DNA from: Kitasatospora mediocidica KCTC 9733
GTDB taxonomy: Bacteria; Actinomycetota; Actinomycetes; Streptomycetales; Streptomycetaceae
Reading direction: 5' to 3'
Length of the DNA stretch: 64,000 nucleotides
Assembly: GCF_000744225.1 (NCBI RefSeq)
Contig: NZ_JQLN01000005.1
Location: 434,001 to 498,000 of the forward strand
Shown here piece after piece: positions 52,062 through 60,603 of this stretch; positions within the stretch are counted from its first letter, which is position 1; every line of letters begins with the position of its first letter. The notes below the pieces were generated by a model. The model ran no database searches and had not been told where the DNA came from. It was given only the letters and a program-made list of their open reading frames with translations. A program made the position numbers and the translations under genes.

Positions 52062-52853
52062 CTACGCCCCGGTCGGCAGGCCGACGAAGTCCGCCATCTG
52101 CTCCACCGAGTACGCGAAGAACTCGTCGGCCGGATCGGCCGAGCCGGCCAGGTGACCGAAGAGCTCGAAGCTGATCATGCCGAACAGCTGCGTCCAGGCC
52201 ACCATCACCCGGGCCAGGGCGGCCTGCGGAAGCTCGGGCGCGTACTGCGCGGCGATCGAGGCGAGTTGGGTCGAGTACACCGGCGGAACGGGCCGACCGG
52301 CCGGCGCCTCCAGGCGCCCGGCAGCGGGCCTGACCACGTCGAGCAGCGCGAGCGGGAGGCGGACCGCCAGCTCGATGGTCTCCTGCGGCGCGTGGTAGCC
52401 GGGCACCGGCGTGCCGTAAATCAACGCGTACTCGTGCGGGTGCTCCCGCGCCCAGTCACGGACGGCGCCGCAGAACGCCCGCCAACAGGCGCGCGCACCC
52501 AGGCCGGCCGCCTCGTGGGCAGCCGCCCGACCCGCAGCCGCCCGGCCCGGACTCGCCTGACCCAGGTCCGCCCCGCCTGCTGTCGCCTGCGCCCGCGCCT
52601 GCGCCTGCGCCACCGCCGACGTGGCGGACTCCGCCAGGGCGATGTAGGCGTCCATGATCAACGCGGTGAGCAGGTCGTCCCGGCTCGGGAAGTACCGGTA
52701 GAGCGCCGACGAGGCCATCCCCAGCTCGCGCGCGACCGCGCGTACCGAGAGCTGCTGGGCGCCCTCCACGCCGAGCTGCCGCCGCGCCTCGTCCTTGATC
52801 TCGCGAGTGAGTTCCTCGCGCGCCCGCTCCCGGGCGGTTCGAATCGCTGCCAT
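52062..52853 (-). CDS. TetR-family regulator (TetR_C_13-like)
   Basis: 263 aa from ATG 52853; an in-frame GTG at 52871 would add 6 residues. HTH about 8-60 (EIKDEARRQLGVEGAQQLSV, ARELGMASSALYRYFPSRDD). An Ala-rich, Gln/Arg-containing insertion (AQAQARAQATAGGADLGQAS) lies between helices 4 and 6. The C-terminal WTQLFGMISFELFGHL block is common in large TetR proteins of Streptomyces. It is divergent from a deazaflavin-type reductase gene, with two palindromic sites between, its likely target. Confidence 0.9.
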   Translation of the reverse strand: MAAIRTARERAREELTREIKDEARRQLGVEGAQQLSVRAVARELGMASSALYRYFPSRDDLLTALIMDAYIALAESATSAVAQAQARAQATAGGADLGQASPGRAAAGRAAAHEAAGLGARACWRAFCGAVRDWAREHPHEYALIYGTPVPGYHAPQETIELAVRLPLALLDVVRPAAGRLEAPAGRPVPPVYSTQLASIAAQYAPELPQAALARVMVAWTQLFGMISFELFGHLAGSADPADEFFAYSVEQMADFVGLPTGA

Positions 52854-52950
52854 GGGAGAACACCCTGCCACAAATCAGAGCAGCGAACGCAACTTAGAGC
52901 AGCGGTCGCACATGAGATCACCGAGCTTGAAGAAGAGCGCCGCACTGAAA

Positions 52951-52967
52951 CGAGAGCACTGCTCTTG
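52951..52967. promoter_or_regulatory. TetR operator 1, near-perfect palindrome
   Basis: CGAGAGCA-C-TGCTCTTG, one mismatch. It overlaps TTGACT (52965-52970), a possible -35 for the rightward gene. Confidence 0.7.
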
Positions 52968-53007
52968 ACTGCCATCTCCAGCAGTGGAAGAGTTCAGTGC
53001 ACCAAAA

Positions 53008-53024
53008 CGAGAGCACTGCTCTCG
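53008..53024. promoter_or_regulatory. TetR operator 2, perfect palindrome
   Basis: CGAGAGCA-C-TGCTCTCG. 57 bp centre-to-centre from operator 1. A GAGCAG half-site also recurs near 52880-52905. A TGTGTTCACC direct repeat lies just downstream. Confidence 0.75.
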
Positions 53025-53075
53025 AATGTGTTCACCAATCTCGACTGTGTTCACCGCTCACCAAGGAGCCCCGCG

Positions 53076-53549
53076 ATGTCCCCGACCCCGGCCTCCCAGC
53101 CTGAAGCACAGCGCTACGTCTACTCCGGCGGCCGCGCCCTGCGGATCACCAACCGCATCGTGGCGGCGCTCACCAGAGCCGGTCTCAGCTTCTGGGGCTC
53201 GCGCGTGCTGGCCATCCGGGGCCGTAAGAGCGGAGAGTGGCGCACCACCCCCGTCAACGTCCTCACCCACCAGGGCACCCGCTACCTGGTCGCCCCGCGC
53301 GGCCACACCCAGTGGGTCCGCAACCTGCGCGCCATCGGCACCGGCGAACTGCGACTGGGCCGGCAGGCCGAGACCTTCCACGCCACCGAGCTCCCTGACA
53401 GCGAGAAGCCAGAGGTGCTCCGCGCCTACCTCAAGCGCTGGAAGTTCGAGGTCGGCGCCTTCTTCCAGGGCATCGGCCCCGACGCATCCGACGCCGAGCT
53501 CCTGCGCATCGCCCCCGGCTACCCGGTTTTCCGCATCACCGGTCCCTGA
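53076..53549 (+). CDS. Deazaflavin (F420)-type nitroreductase family protein
   Basis: 157 aa, ATG 53076 after AAGGAG. The sequence follows the DUF385/Ddn-like pattern: RVLAIRGRKSGEWRTTPVNV, then TRYLVAPRGHTQWVRNLRAI and ending GYPVFRI. Such enzymes reduce small organic molecules with F420H2, although some use flavin or heme; cofactor use is inferred. It is probably repressed by the divergent TetR protein and induced by that protein's unknown ligand. Confidence 0.88.
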   Translation: MSPTPASQPEAQRYVYSGGRALRITNRIVAALTRAGLSFWGSRVLAIRGRKSGEWRTTPVNVLTHQGTRYLVAPRGHTQWVRNLRAIGTGELRLGRQAETFHATELPDSEKPEVLRAYLKRWKFEVGAFFQGIGPDASDAELLRIAPGYPVFRITGP

Positions 53550-53764
53550 CCCGACGAGACCTTCTACCTCCCCACCCTCCCAAGCCTCCCCACCTCCCTA
53601 TCGTCACGCCCTCCCCACCCTTCCCACCGTCCCCATCTCACCCGCCGCCCTCGCCACTTCCCCCACTCCCACCGCCGCCCGGCCACCCAGCCGCCCGCCA
53701 ACCCCGACCACCTGCGCGGCACCCTCCCCGCCGCCTCCGGCCTGCGCCTTGGCACACTGGGGCG
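53550..53764 (+). repeat. Pyrimidine-rich low-complexity spacer
   Basis: From about 53555 to 53740 the + strand is made almost wholly of CCCACC/CTCCC-type runs with scattered A/T. No gene. The G-rich reverse strand has many runs of three or more G and could form quadruplexes. Confidence 0.7.
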
Positions 53765-54277
53765 ATGGACATCCTCATCCGCAGCGCCCTCGAAGAAGAC
53801 CTCGGTCCCGCAGGCGAGGTCACTGTCGAGGCCTTCGTCGGCGATGGGCACACCCGACCGGGCGCGGACTACGTCACACTCCTGCGCGACGCCCGCCGCC
53901 GGGCCGCAGAGGCCGAACTCCTCGTCGCGGTCGACCCGGCCGACCTCTCTCAAGGACCGTCCGGACGAGTCCTCGGCTGCGTGACCTTCGCCGTCGGCGG
54001 CACCGAATGGGCCGACATCGCCACCTCCCAGGAGGGCGAGATCCGGATGCTGGCCGCTGCCGCCGACGCCCGCGGTCGCGGTGTCGGCGACGCCCTGGTC
54101 CGTGCCTGCGTCACCCGCAGCCGTGAACTCGGCCTGACCGGCATGGCCTTCTCCACCCGCCCGGCCATGACCGCCGCGCACCGCATTTACGAACGGGTCG
54201 GCTTCCGTCGCACCCCCGAGCGCGACTGGCGCCCCCGCCCGGAAATCGAGCTCTGGGTCTACAGCATCACCTTCTGA
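53765..54277 (+). CDS. GNAT-family N-acetyltransferase
   Basis: 170 aa. ATG 53765 (MDILIRSALEEDLGPAGEVT). The core acetyl-CoA-binding region is IRMLAAAADARGRGVGDALV (R-x-x-G-x-G/A loop), followed by RELGLTGMAFSTRPAMTAAH and YERVGFRRTPERDW. These are RimI-like features. It is likely a cytoplasmic acetyltransferase for an amine or amino group; substrate unknown. It sits alone between two C-rich spacers. Confidence 0.9.
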   Translation: MDILIRSALEEDLGPAGEVTVEAFVGDGHTRPGADYVTLLRDARRRAAEAELLVAVDPADLSQGPSGRVLGCVTFAVGGTEWADIATSQEGEIRMLAAAADARGRGVGDALVRACVTRSRELGLTGMAFSTRPAMTAAHRIYERVGFRRTPERDWRPRPEIELWVYSITF

Positions 54278-54840
54278 CACCCACCGGACGCTCCGGGCAC
54301 CCCCGGAGCCCGAGTCACCTCCTGTGCGGTGACCACACCCGCGCACCCGCACACCCGCGCCCGACGGCGCCCCAACCTCACCCGCCCCACGGAAGCCGTC
54401 CCAAGCCCACTCAGGGACCGCTCAGGGGCCACTCAGGGGCCACCCAGGGGCTACCCAGAGACCGCTGAGGGGCCACCCACGGGCCATCCGGAGTCCACCC
54501 AGCAGCCACCCCGGCTCTCAGCTCCGGTCCGCCCCTCACCCCACCGCTCGCTCCACCCATCCCCCCACTCCTCGCTCCACCCCTCACCCCACCCATCCCC
54601 CGCGCCCGCCACACCCGCCACGCCCGACCCGGTGCCTCCGAACCCGGATCCGGCACCCCGCTCCACCCCCACCACGACCACCGACACACCGCGGATCCGG
54701 CGCTGATCCGTCGCGAATCCGCAGCCGATCCACCCCCGATCCGCACACAATCCACGGCCGCCCGGCGGAACCGAAACGGCCGAACCGTCCCCGCCAACGC
54801 CCGCGAACAGCCGACCGCCCCGGCATCTGGTATTGGCTCC
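54278..54840 (+). repeat. C-rich 560-bp spacer with degenerate short repeats
   Basis: No supported gene. From 54415 to 54500 it contains a degenerate 11-12-bp repeat around CTCAGGGGCCAC; from 54520 to 54620 it is CCACCCATCCCCC-type pyrimidine sequence. The right end (from about 54825) becomes AT-richer and leads into the nrdAB promoter (TTGGCT at 54833-54838). Confidence 0.65.
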
Positions 54841-54853
54841 GATACGGCACGCA

Positions 54854-54900
54854 ACACTACATGTGGTGCTGCGCACGAGGGGCAGCACCACATGTATGCT
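54854..54900. promoter_or_regulatory. Paired NrdR boxes upstream of nrdAB
   Basis: Box 1 ACACTACATGTGGTGC (54854-54869) and box 2 GCACCACATGTATGCT (54885-54900), centres 31 bp apart, both close to the NrdR consensus acaCwATATwTwGTGT. The boxes are mirror images: CATGTGGTGCTGC and GCAGCACCACATG form a 13-bp inverted repeat with 9 bp between. Box 1 covers a -10-like TACATG. NrdR should repress nrdAB when dATP is plentiful. Confidence 0.85.
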
Positions 54901-54904
54901 CACT

Positions 54905-55060
54905 CTCGCTGTCGACGCAGGGGAACCCGGTGTGAATCCGGGGCTGCCCCGCAGCGGTGAGCGGTCGGTTTCCCACCAGCCGCGAGTCCGATTACCTGCC
55001 GACGGTGTGCCACAGGCTTCCCCGCAGAAGCCTTGCCGCACGACTCAGTTTTCCGGGCCT
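54905..55060 (+). promoter_or_regulatory. Cobalamin (B12) riboswitch in the nrdAB leader
   Basis: The B12-box elements are in order: GGGGAACCCGGTGTGAATCC, GGGGCTGCCCCGCAGCGGTG, then GCGAGTCCGATTACCTGCC near 54982-55000. The end is approximate; closing stems extend to about 55060, and a further hairpin region runs to the TTG start at 55182. In S. coelicolor adenosylcobalamin acting on this type of leader shuts off the class I enzyme so that the B12-dependent NrdJ is used instead. Confidence 0.93.
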
Positions 55061-55181
55061 CGCGGGTGGGCCGGGGATGCCGCCGTTGCGCGCCACCGTT
55101 CGAGTGGGCGCGCCGCGCTCCCCTGCCCTGCCCCGCGCCGGTCCGGTGTCTCATTCGCTGCCGTCGCCAGGAGAGAGCGCC

Positions 55182-57611
55182 TTGACCACCGCTGCCTCAG
55201 TCACCCTGCCCGCCCAGGGATCCAGCTCCGACCCCACTGCCAAGTCGGACCCTGGAGCAGCACTCCTGCGCCTGCTGACGGACCGCAGCAGCGACCTCCC
55301 CCAGGTGGACCCCGGCCACGTCGCCGCCGCCGCCCTGCGCGGCCGCAACGCCGGCTCGGACTTCGCGGAGCTGCGCGGGCTGGCCGTCGAGGCCGCCGCG
55401 TCGATGATCGCCGAGGACCCGCAGTACTCGAAGCTGGCCGCCCGCCTGCTCGCCCAGGAGATCGCCGACGAGGCGGTCGGCCAGGGCGCGGTGTGCTTCG
55501 CCGCCTCGATCGCGGTCGGCCACGCCGAGGGCCTGATCGGCGCCGGCACCGCCGCATTCGTCGCCAAGCACGCCGACGCGCTGGACGCGCTGATCGACCA
55601 GCGCGGCGACGACCGCTTCGAGTACTTCGGCCTGCGCACCGTGCAGTCCCGCTACCTGCTGCGCCACCCGATCACCCGCAAGGTGATCGAGACCCCGCAG
55701 CACTTCATGCTCCGGGTCGCCTGCGGCCTGGCGGTCGGCGACGGCGACCAGGCGGTCCGCGAGATCGCCGAGCTGTACGCGCTGATGAGCACGCTCTCCT
55801 ACCTGCCGTCCTCGCCGACGCTCTTCAACTCGGGCACCAAGCACCCGCAGATGTCCAGCTGCTACCTGCTGGACTCGCCGCTGGACAACCTGGACTCGAT
55901 CTACTCGCGCTACGCGCAGATCGCCCGGCTCTCCAAGCACGCCGGCGGTATCGGCCTCTCCTACTCCCGGATCCGCTCGCGTGGTTCGCTGATCCGCGGC
56001 ACCAACGGCCAGTCCAACGGCATCGTGCCGTTCCTGCGCACGCTGGACTCCTCGGTCGCCGCCGTCAACCAGGGCGGCCGGCGCAAGGGCGCGGCCTGCG
56101 TCTACCTGGAGACCTGGCACGCGGACATCGAGGAGTTCCTGGAGCTGCGGGACAACACCGGCGAAGAGGCCCGGCGCACCCACAACCTCAACCTCGCGCA
56201 CTGGATCCCGGACGAGTTCATGCGCCGGGTGAACGCGGGCACCGACTGGTCGCTCTTCTCCCCCGCCGACGTCCCCGAGCTGGTCGACCTCTGGGGCGCC
56301 GACTTCGACGCCGCGTACCTGAAGGCCGAGGCCGAGGGCAAGGCCGTCCGCAGCATCCCCGCGCAGACCCTCTACGCCCGGATGATGCGCACCCTGGCGC
56401 AGACCGGCAACGGCTGGATGACCTTCAAGGACGCCTCCAACCGCGCCGCCAACCAGACCGCGGTCCCCGGCCGCACGGTCCACTCCTCCAACCTCTGCAC
56501 GGAGATCCTGGAGGTCACGGACGACTCCGAGACCGCCGTCTGCAACCTCGGGTCGGTCAACCTGGGTGCGCACGTCTCCGCCTCCGCCACCGCCGAGAAC
56601 CTCCTCGACGCGATGGACTGGGAGCGCCTGGACGCCACCGTGCGCACCGCGGTGACCTTCCTGGACCGCGTGGTGGACATCAACTTCTACCCGACCCCCG
56701 AGGCCGGCACCTCCAACTCGCGCTGGCGCCCGGTGGGCCTGGGCGTGATGGGCCTGCAGGACGTCTTCTTCAAGCTGCGGATCGACTTCGACTCCGCCGA
56801 GGCCAAGCAGATCTCCACGCTGATCTCCGAGCGCATCATGCTGGTCGCCTACGAGCGTTCCAGCGAGCTGGCCGAGCAGTTGGGCCGGCACGAGGCGTAC
56901 GCGGAGACCCGCGCCGCCCGCGGCCAGCTGCACATCGACCACTTCGAGACGGCCCCGCAGTGGGCCGAGCGCTGGGACGCGCTGCGCGCCACGATCGCCC
57001 GCACCGGCCTGCGCAACTCGCTGCTGCTCGCGATCGCGCCGACCGCGACGATCGCCTCGATCGCCGGTGTCTACGAGTGCATCGAGCCGCAGGTCTCCAA
57101 CCTGTTCAAGCGCGAGACGCTCTCCGGCGAGTTCCTCCAGGTCAACCCGTACCTGGTGCGCGAGCTGAAGGAGCTGGGCGTCTGGGACGCGCAGACCCGG
57201 GACGCGCTGCGCGAGGCCAACGGCTCGGTGCAGGAGCTGGGTTGGCTGCCCGCCGAGGTCCGCTCGCTCTACCGCACCGCGTGGGAGCTGCCGCAGCGCG
57301 CGCTGATCGACCTGGCCGCCGCCCGGCAGCCCTACATCGACCAGAGCCAGTCGCTGAACCTCTTCATGGCCGCGCCGACCATCGGCAAGCTGAGCTCGAT
57401 GTACGCGTATGCCTGGAAGGTCGGTCTGAAGACCACCTACTACCTGCGCTCGCGCCCGGCCACCCGGATCGCCCAGGCCGCCTCCGGCACCGCCCGTGCC
57501 GCCGCGCCGGTCCCGGTCGCCGTGGCAACGCCGACCACCCTCACCCCGGAGGAGGAGGCAGCGCTCGCCTGCTCCCTGGAGAACCCCGAGTCCTGCGAGG
57601 CCTGCCAGTGA
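55182..57611 (+). CDS. nrdA: Class I ribonucleoside-diphosphate reductase, large subunit NrdA
   Basis: 809 aa from TTG 55182 with AGGAGAGAG upstream; the frame is open further upstream but that overlaps the riboswitch. Catalytic residues are visible: the Cys of MSSCYLLDS, N-x-C-x-E in SSNLCTEILE, and the Cys of TAVCNLGSVNLG. The C-terminus CSLENPESCEACQ holds the redox-active Cys pair that receives electrons from thioredoxin. It reduces ribonucleotides for DNA synthesis together with NrdB. Controlled by NrdR boxes and the B12 riboswitch. Confidence 0.97.
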   Translation: MTTAASVTLPAQGSSSDPTAKSDPGAALLRLLTDRSSDLPQVDPGHVAAAALRGRNAGSDFAELRGLAVEAAASMIAEDPQYSKLAARLLAQEIADEAVGQGAVCFAASIAVGHAEGLIGAGTAAFVAKHADALDALIDQRGDDRFEYFGLRTVQSRYLLRHPITRKVIETPQHFMLRVACGLAVGDGDQAVREIAELYALMSTLSYLPSSPTLFNSGTKHPQMSSCYLLDSPLDNLDSIYSRYAQIARLSKHAGGIGLSYSRIRSRGSLIRGTNGQSNGIVPFLRTLDSSVAAVNQGGRRKGAACVYLETWHADIEEFLELRDNTGEEARRTHNLNLAHWIPDEFMRRVNAGTDWSLFSPADVPELVDLWGADFDAAYLKAEAEGKAVRSIPAQTLYARMMRTLAQTGNGWMTFKDASNRAANQTAVPGRTVHSSNLCTEILEVTDDSETAVCNLGSVNLGAHVSASATAENLLDAMDWERLDATVRTAVTFLDRVVDINFYPTPEAGTSNSRWRPVGLGVMGLQDVFFKLRIDFDSAEAKQISTLISERIMLVAYERSSELAEQLGRHEAYAETRAARGQLHIDHFETAPQWAERWDALRATIARTGLRNSLLLAIAPTATIASIAGVYECIEPQVSNLFKRETLSGEFLQVNPYLVRELKELGVWDAQTRDALREANGSVQELGWLPAEVRSLYRTAWELPQRALIDLAAARQPYIDQSQSLNLFMAAPTIGKLSSMYAYAWKVGLKTTYYLRSRPATRIAQAASGTARAAAPVPVAVATPTTLTPEEEAALACSLENPESCEACQ

Positions 57612-57684
57612 GCGAGCGAAGCGAACGAACCGTGATGAGCTGCGCGTTGTGCGACGCACCCAACGAGCGAAGCGAGGCGGGCGC
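57609..57684 (+). repeat. 76-bp intergenic repeat, copy B
   Basis: Runs from the nrdA TGA to the base before the nrdB ATG. It starts TGAGCGAGCGAAGCGA and ends GAGCGAAGCGAGGCGGGCGC, with GTGCG-A-CGCAC between. Same length and end motifs as copy A (19798-19873); the middle differs. Confidence 0.85.
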
Positions 57685-58734
57685 ATGAGCACCCCCACCC
57701 CCGACGTCCCCACCCCCGACGTCCCCGGCCGCGAGAAGATGCTGCTCGACCCCGGCTTCGAGCTGACACTGCGTCCGATGCGCTACCCGTCCTTCTACGA
57801 CCGCTACCGCGACGCGATCAAGAACACCTGGACCGTCGAGGAGGTGGACCTGCACTCCGACGTCGCCGACCTCGCCAAGCTCAGCGAGGGCGAGCGGCAC
57901 ATGATCGGCCGGCTGGTCGCCTTCTTCGCGACCGGCGACTCGATCGTCTCGAACAACGTGGTGCTGAGCCTCTACAAGCACATCAACTCCCCCGAGGCGC
58001 GGCTCTACCTGTCCCGGCAGCTGTTCGAGGAGGCCGTGCACGTCCAGTTCTACCTGACGCTGCTCGACACCTACCTGCCCGACCCCGAGGACCGCAACGC
58101 GGCCTTCGCCGCGGTGGAGAACATCCCCTCCATCCACCAGAAGGCGCAGTTCTGCTTCAAGTACATGAACGCGGTCGACCACATCGACTCGCTGCAGTCC
58201 AAGGACGACCGGCGCGCGTTCCTGCTGAACCTGATCTGCTTCGCGGCCTGCGTCGAGGGGCTGTTCTTCTACGGCGCCTTCGCGTACGTGTACTGGTTCC
58301 GTAGCCGCGGCCTGCTGCACGGCCTGGCGACCGGCACCAACTGGGTGTTCCGTGACGAGTCCATGCACATGGACTTCGCCATGTCGGTGGTGGACACCGT
58401 CCGCGAGGAGGAGCCCGACCTCTTCGACGACACGATGGCCAAGCAGGTCACCGAGATGCTGGAGGAGGCCGTCGAGGCCGAGCTCCAGTTCGCCCAGGAC
58501 CTCTGCGGCGAGGGCCTGCCCGGGATGAACACCGCGTCCATGCGCGAGTACCTCCAGGCGGTCGCCGACCAGCGCCTCGCCCGGCTCGGCATGCCGATCC
58601 GGTACGGCTCGACGAACCCGTTCGGTTTCATGGAGCTGCAGAACGTCCAGGAGCTGACCAACTTCTTCGAACGCCGGGTCTCCGCCTACCAGGTGGCCGT
58701 CGAGGGCTCGGTCGCCTTCGACGACGACTTCTAG
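57685..58734 (+). CDS. nrdB: Class I ribonucleoside-diphosphate reductase, small subunit NrdB
   Basis: 349 aa from ATG 57685. The diiron and radical site is intact: E-x-x-H-x-x-x-Y as Glu116, His119 and Tyr123 (FEEAVHVQFY), an earlier acidic ligand in SEGERHM, and Glu/His ligands in VEGLFFYGAF and RDESMHMDF. It stores the tyrosyl radical needed by NrdA. The N-terminus has a duplicated TPDVP. An nrdS-like third gene, found in S. coelicolor, is absent here; a terminator follows directly. Confidence 0.97.
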   Translation: MSTPTPDVPTPDVPGREKMLLDPGFELTLRPMRYPSFYDRYRDAIKNTWTVEEVDLHSDVADLAKLSEGERHMIGRLVAFFATGDSIVSNNVVLSLYKHINSPEARLYLSRQLFEEAVHVQFYLTLLDTYLPDPEDRNAAFAAVENIPSIHQKAQFCFKYMNAVDHIDSLQSKDDRRAFLLNLICFAACVEGLFFYGAFAYVYWFRSRGLLHGLATGTNWVFRDESMHMDFAMSVVDTVREEEPDLFDDTMAKQVTEMLEEAVEAELQFAQDLCGEGLPGMNTASMREYLQAVADQRLARLGMPIRYGSTNPFGFMELQNVQELTNFFERRVSAYQVAVEGSVAFDDDF

Positions 58735-58761
58735 GCTCCTCCGCAAACCGCGTTCCAGCCT

Positions 58762-58807
58762 CAGCACGCAGCCCCCGTCGGAAGCTTCCGGCGGGGGCTG
58801 CGTGCTG
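58762..58807. terminator. Bidirectional terminator between nrdB and def
   Basis: Perfect 16-bp stem CAGCACGCAGCCCCCG / CGGGGGCTGCGTGCTG; the loop itself is the palindrome CGGAAGCTTCCG. Confidence 0.88.
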
Positions 58808-58820
58808 TCGCGAAGGAGCG

Positions 58821-59474
58821 TCAGCTGTTGGGCACCGTGGCGTACTTGGCGGTTCCCTCGGCCATCTGCTTCAGCGCGTCCTTGCGGTCGCGCTTGGAGA
58901 GCTTGTCGATGTAGAGGAAGCCGAACAGGTGGTCGGTCTCGTGCTGCAGGCAGCGCGCGAAGAAGCCGTTGCCCTCCACCCGGATCGGGTTGCCGTCCTT
59001 GTCCTGGCCGGTCACCGCGGCGTAGTCCGGGCGGGCCAACTCGGCGTAGGCGGTGGGGACCGAGAGGCACCCCTCGGTGCCGTCGTCCAGCGTCCGGCGG
59101 TCGACCGGGAGGTCCACCAGCACCGGGTTGACGACGTGGCCGACGTGCCGCACACCGTCGTCGTCCGGGCAGTCGTAGACGAACACCTTGGCGTCCACGC
59201 CGATCTGGTTGGCCGCCAGGCCGACACCCTCGGCCGCGTACATCGAGACGAACATGTCGTCGATCAGGGCGGCGAGGTCGGTGTCGAACTCCGTCACGGT
59301 CTTGCACTCCCGGTGCAGGACCGGGTTGCCGACCACCGTGATGGGGCGCGCGGTGCCCTTGGAGAGGTCGGGCTCCTCGCCGATCACCTTGACGGGCGCG
59401 TCGGGCGCGCCGTGGTCGTGGTCGTGATCGTGCGCATGGTCGTGGTCGTGCGTGTGGTCGTGCTGATCGGCCAT
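58821..59474 (-). CDS. def: Peptide deformylase with His/Asp-rich N-terminal extension
   Basis: 217 aa. The three metal-site motifs are complete: [10 protein letters not shown] (83-92), EGCLSVP (134-140, Cys136) and HETDH (178-182). It removes the formyl group from new proteins. The first about 22 residues are almost only His and Asp in alternation ([18 protein letters not shown]), which is unusual for this enzyme and looks like a metal-binding or buffering tail. The start is supported because this tail directly follows ATG 59474 and the upstream region changes composition. Convergent with nrdB. Confidence 0.94.
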   Translation of the reverse strand: MADQHDHTHDHDHAHDHDHDHGAPDAPVKVIGEEPDLSKGTARPITVVGNPVLHRECKTVTEFDTDLAALIDDMFVSMYAAEGVGLAANQIGVDAKVFVYDCPDDDGVRHVGHVVNPVLVDLPVDRRTLDDGTEGCLSVPTAYAELARPDYAAVTGQDKDGNPIRVEGNGFFARCLQHETDHLFGFLYIDKLSKRDRKDALKQMAEGTAKYATVPNS

Positions 59475-59595
59475 CGCTGCTGTCGCTTTCTAGGGCTCTC
59501 CGGGTGACAGCCCCTAGCGTACGGCCCCGCCGAATCCCCTGGTCCTTACACCTGGTCCCCCGGTCCTCACAGCCGGCGACGCCCGCGCCGGACGG

Positions 59596-59617
59596 ACGGT
59601 GATCAGACGGTGATCAG
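59596..59617. repeat. 11-bp tandem duplication over the TPR-like gene stop codon
   Basis: ACGGTGATCAG twice in tandem (59596-59606, 59607-59617). The second copy contains the stop (TGA on the reverse strand, 59616-59614). Confidence 0.9.
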
Positions 59618-60603
59618 CAGACCTCTTCGAGGTCGCGGAAGGCCCGGGTGGACGGCGAGGCCGCCGCCCAGCGGTCCAGCAGCAGCCGGACCAGCCCGGC
59701 CGGCGCCGCGATGCCGCACTCCCGCTCGGCCAGCCAGGCCATCCCGCCGCTGCCCTGGCTGAGGTGGCTGAGGTGGCCGGGGTGGGCCTCGTCGCCGTCG
59801 TCGTGCGGGTCGTGGTGCACGGTACGTCCGTCGTCGGTGACCATCCGGCTCTCCGAACAGGCCCGGCAGAGCAGCCGGACCGAGGAGGTCCAGTCCTCCG
59901 CCGCGTAGCCGGCCTCGGCGACCAGTCGCTCCAGCGCGTCCCGGTCGGCCTCGGTGGCGGCCTGCAGCAGCACCACGTAGGTCGGCACCGGCGAGGGCGC
60001 CCAGAGCTCGATCTCGTCGAAGACCGGGAACGCGGCCCCGTTCGCCACCCGCTCGCCGTGCGGCGCACCGTCGTGCAGGACCACCTCGCCCCAGCGGCGG
60101 CCGGAGGAGGGCAGCGGGATGGAGAGCACCTCGACCCGCGACGGGTCCAGCCGCCGGCCCCAGACCACCTCCGACTCGCCCTCCGGGGAGAGCCGGACCG
60201 GAGTGGTGCCGAGGTCCAGGCGGACCGGTTCGTCGGGCGCCACGCCCGGCCCGCCGGGCAGCCGCAGCCCGTACGCCTGCCAGGCCCGGCGGGCCAGCGG
60301 CCAGTCCTGCAGCGCGGTGGCGGTGATGCCGAGGTTCCACCAGTCGGGAGCGCCGTGGTCACGGTCGAGCAGCGCGACGGCGCGCAGGCCGGCGGCTCTG
60401 GCCTGCTCCCAGTCCCGCCGGAACTTGTGCAGCAGGGCCAGGTTGAACCAGGAGTCGGAGAGCCATGGCTCCAGGTCGGCGGCCATCACCAGCAGTGCGC
60501 CGGCGTCCTCGTACCGCCCGTTGCCGATCAGCGTGAAGGCCCGGTCGGTCGTCTGCCGCCAGGTGGCGGACGGCCGGTGCCGTGCCCGGTGGAAGATCTT
60601 CAC
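59614..60603 (-). CDS. TPR-like protein of unknown function
   Basis: 329 aa from GTG 60603. Residues about 14-115 form two to three degenerate tetratricopeptide-type helix pairs (AFTLIGNGRYEDAGALLVMA, DSWFNLALLHKFRRDWEQAR, DWWNLGITATALQDWPLARR). The C-terminal about 210 residues are mixed alpha/beta with a Cys pair (LLCRACSESRMV), a His/Asp stretch (VHHDPHDDGDEAH) and EVWGRRLDPSRVEVLSIP. I recall similar proteins in this place in Streptomyces, always without a function. Probably a protein-interaction adaptor; inferred only. The 241-bp gap before it (60604-60844) has no supported gene. Confidence 0.8.
   Translation of the reverse strand: MKIFHRARHRPSATWRQTTDRAFTLIGNGRYEDAGALLVMAADLEPWLSDSWFNLALLHKFRRDWEQARAAGLRAVALLDRDHGAPDWWNLGITATALQDWPLARRAWQAYGLRLPGGPGVAPDEPVRLDLGTTPVRLSPEGESEVVWGRRLDPSRVEVLSIPLPSSGRRWGEVVLHDGAPHGERVANGAAFPVFDEIELWAPSPVPTYVVLLQAATEADRDALERLVAEAGYAAEDWTSSVRLLCRACSESRMVTDDGRTVHHDPHDDGDEAHPGHLSHLSQGSGGMAWLAERECGIAAPAGLVRLLLDRWAAASPSTRAFRDLEEVC

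Noticed and set aside
54957..55181. Upstream extension of nrdA
   Set aside because: The extra 75 codons overlap the cobalamin riboswitch and lack homology; TTG 55182 has a proper ribosome site.
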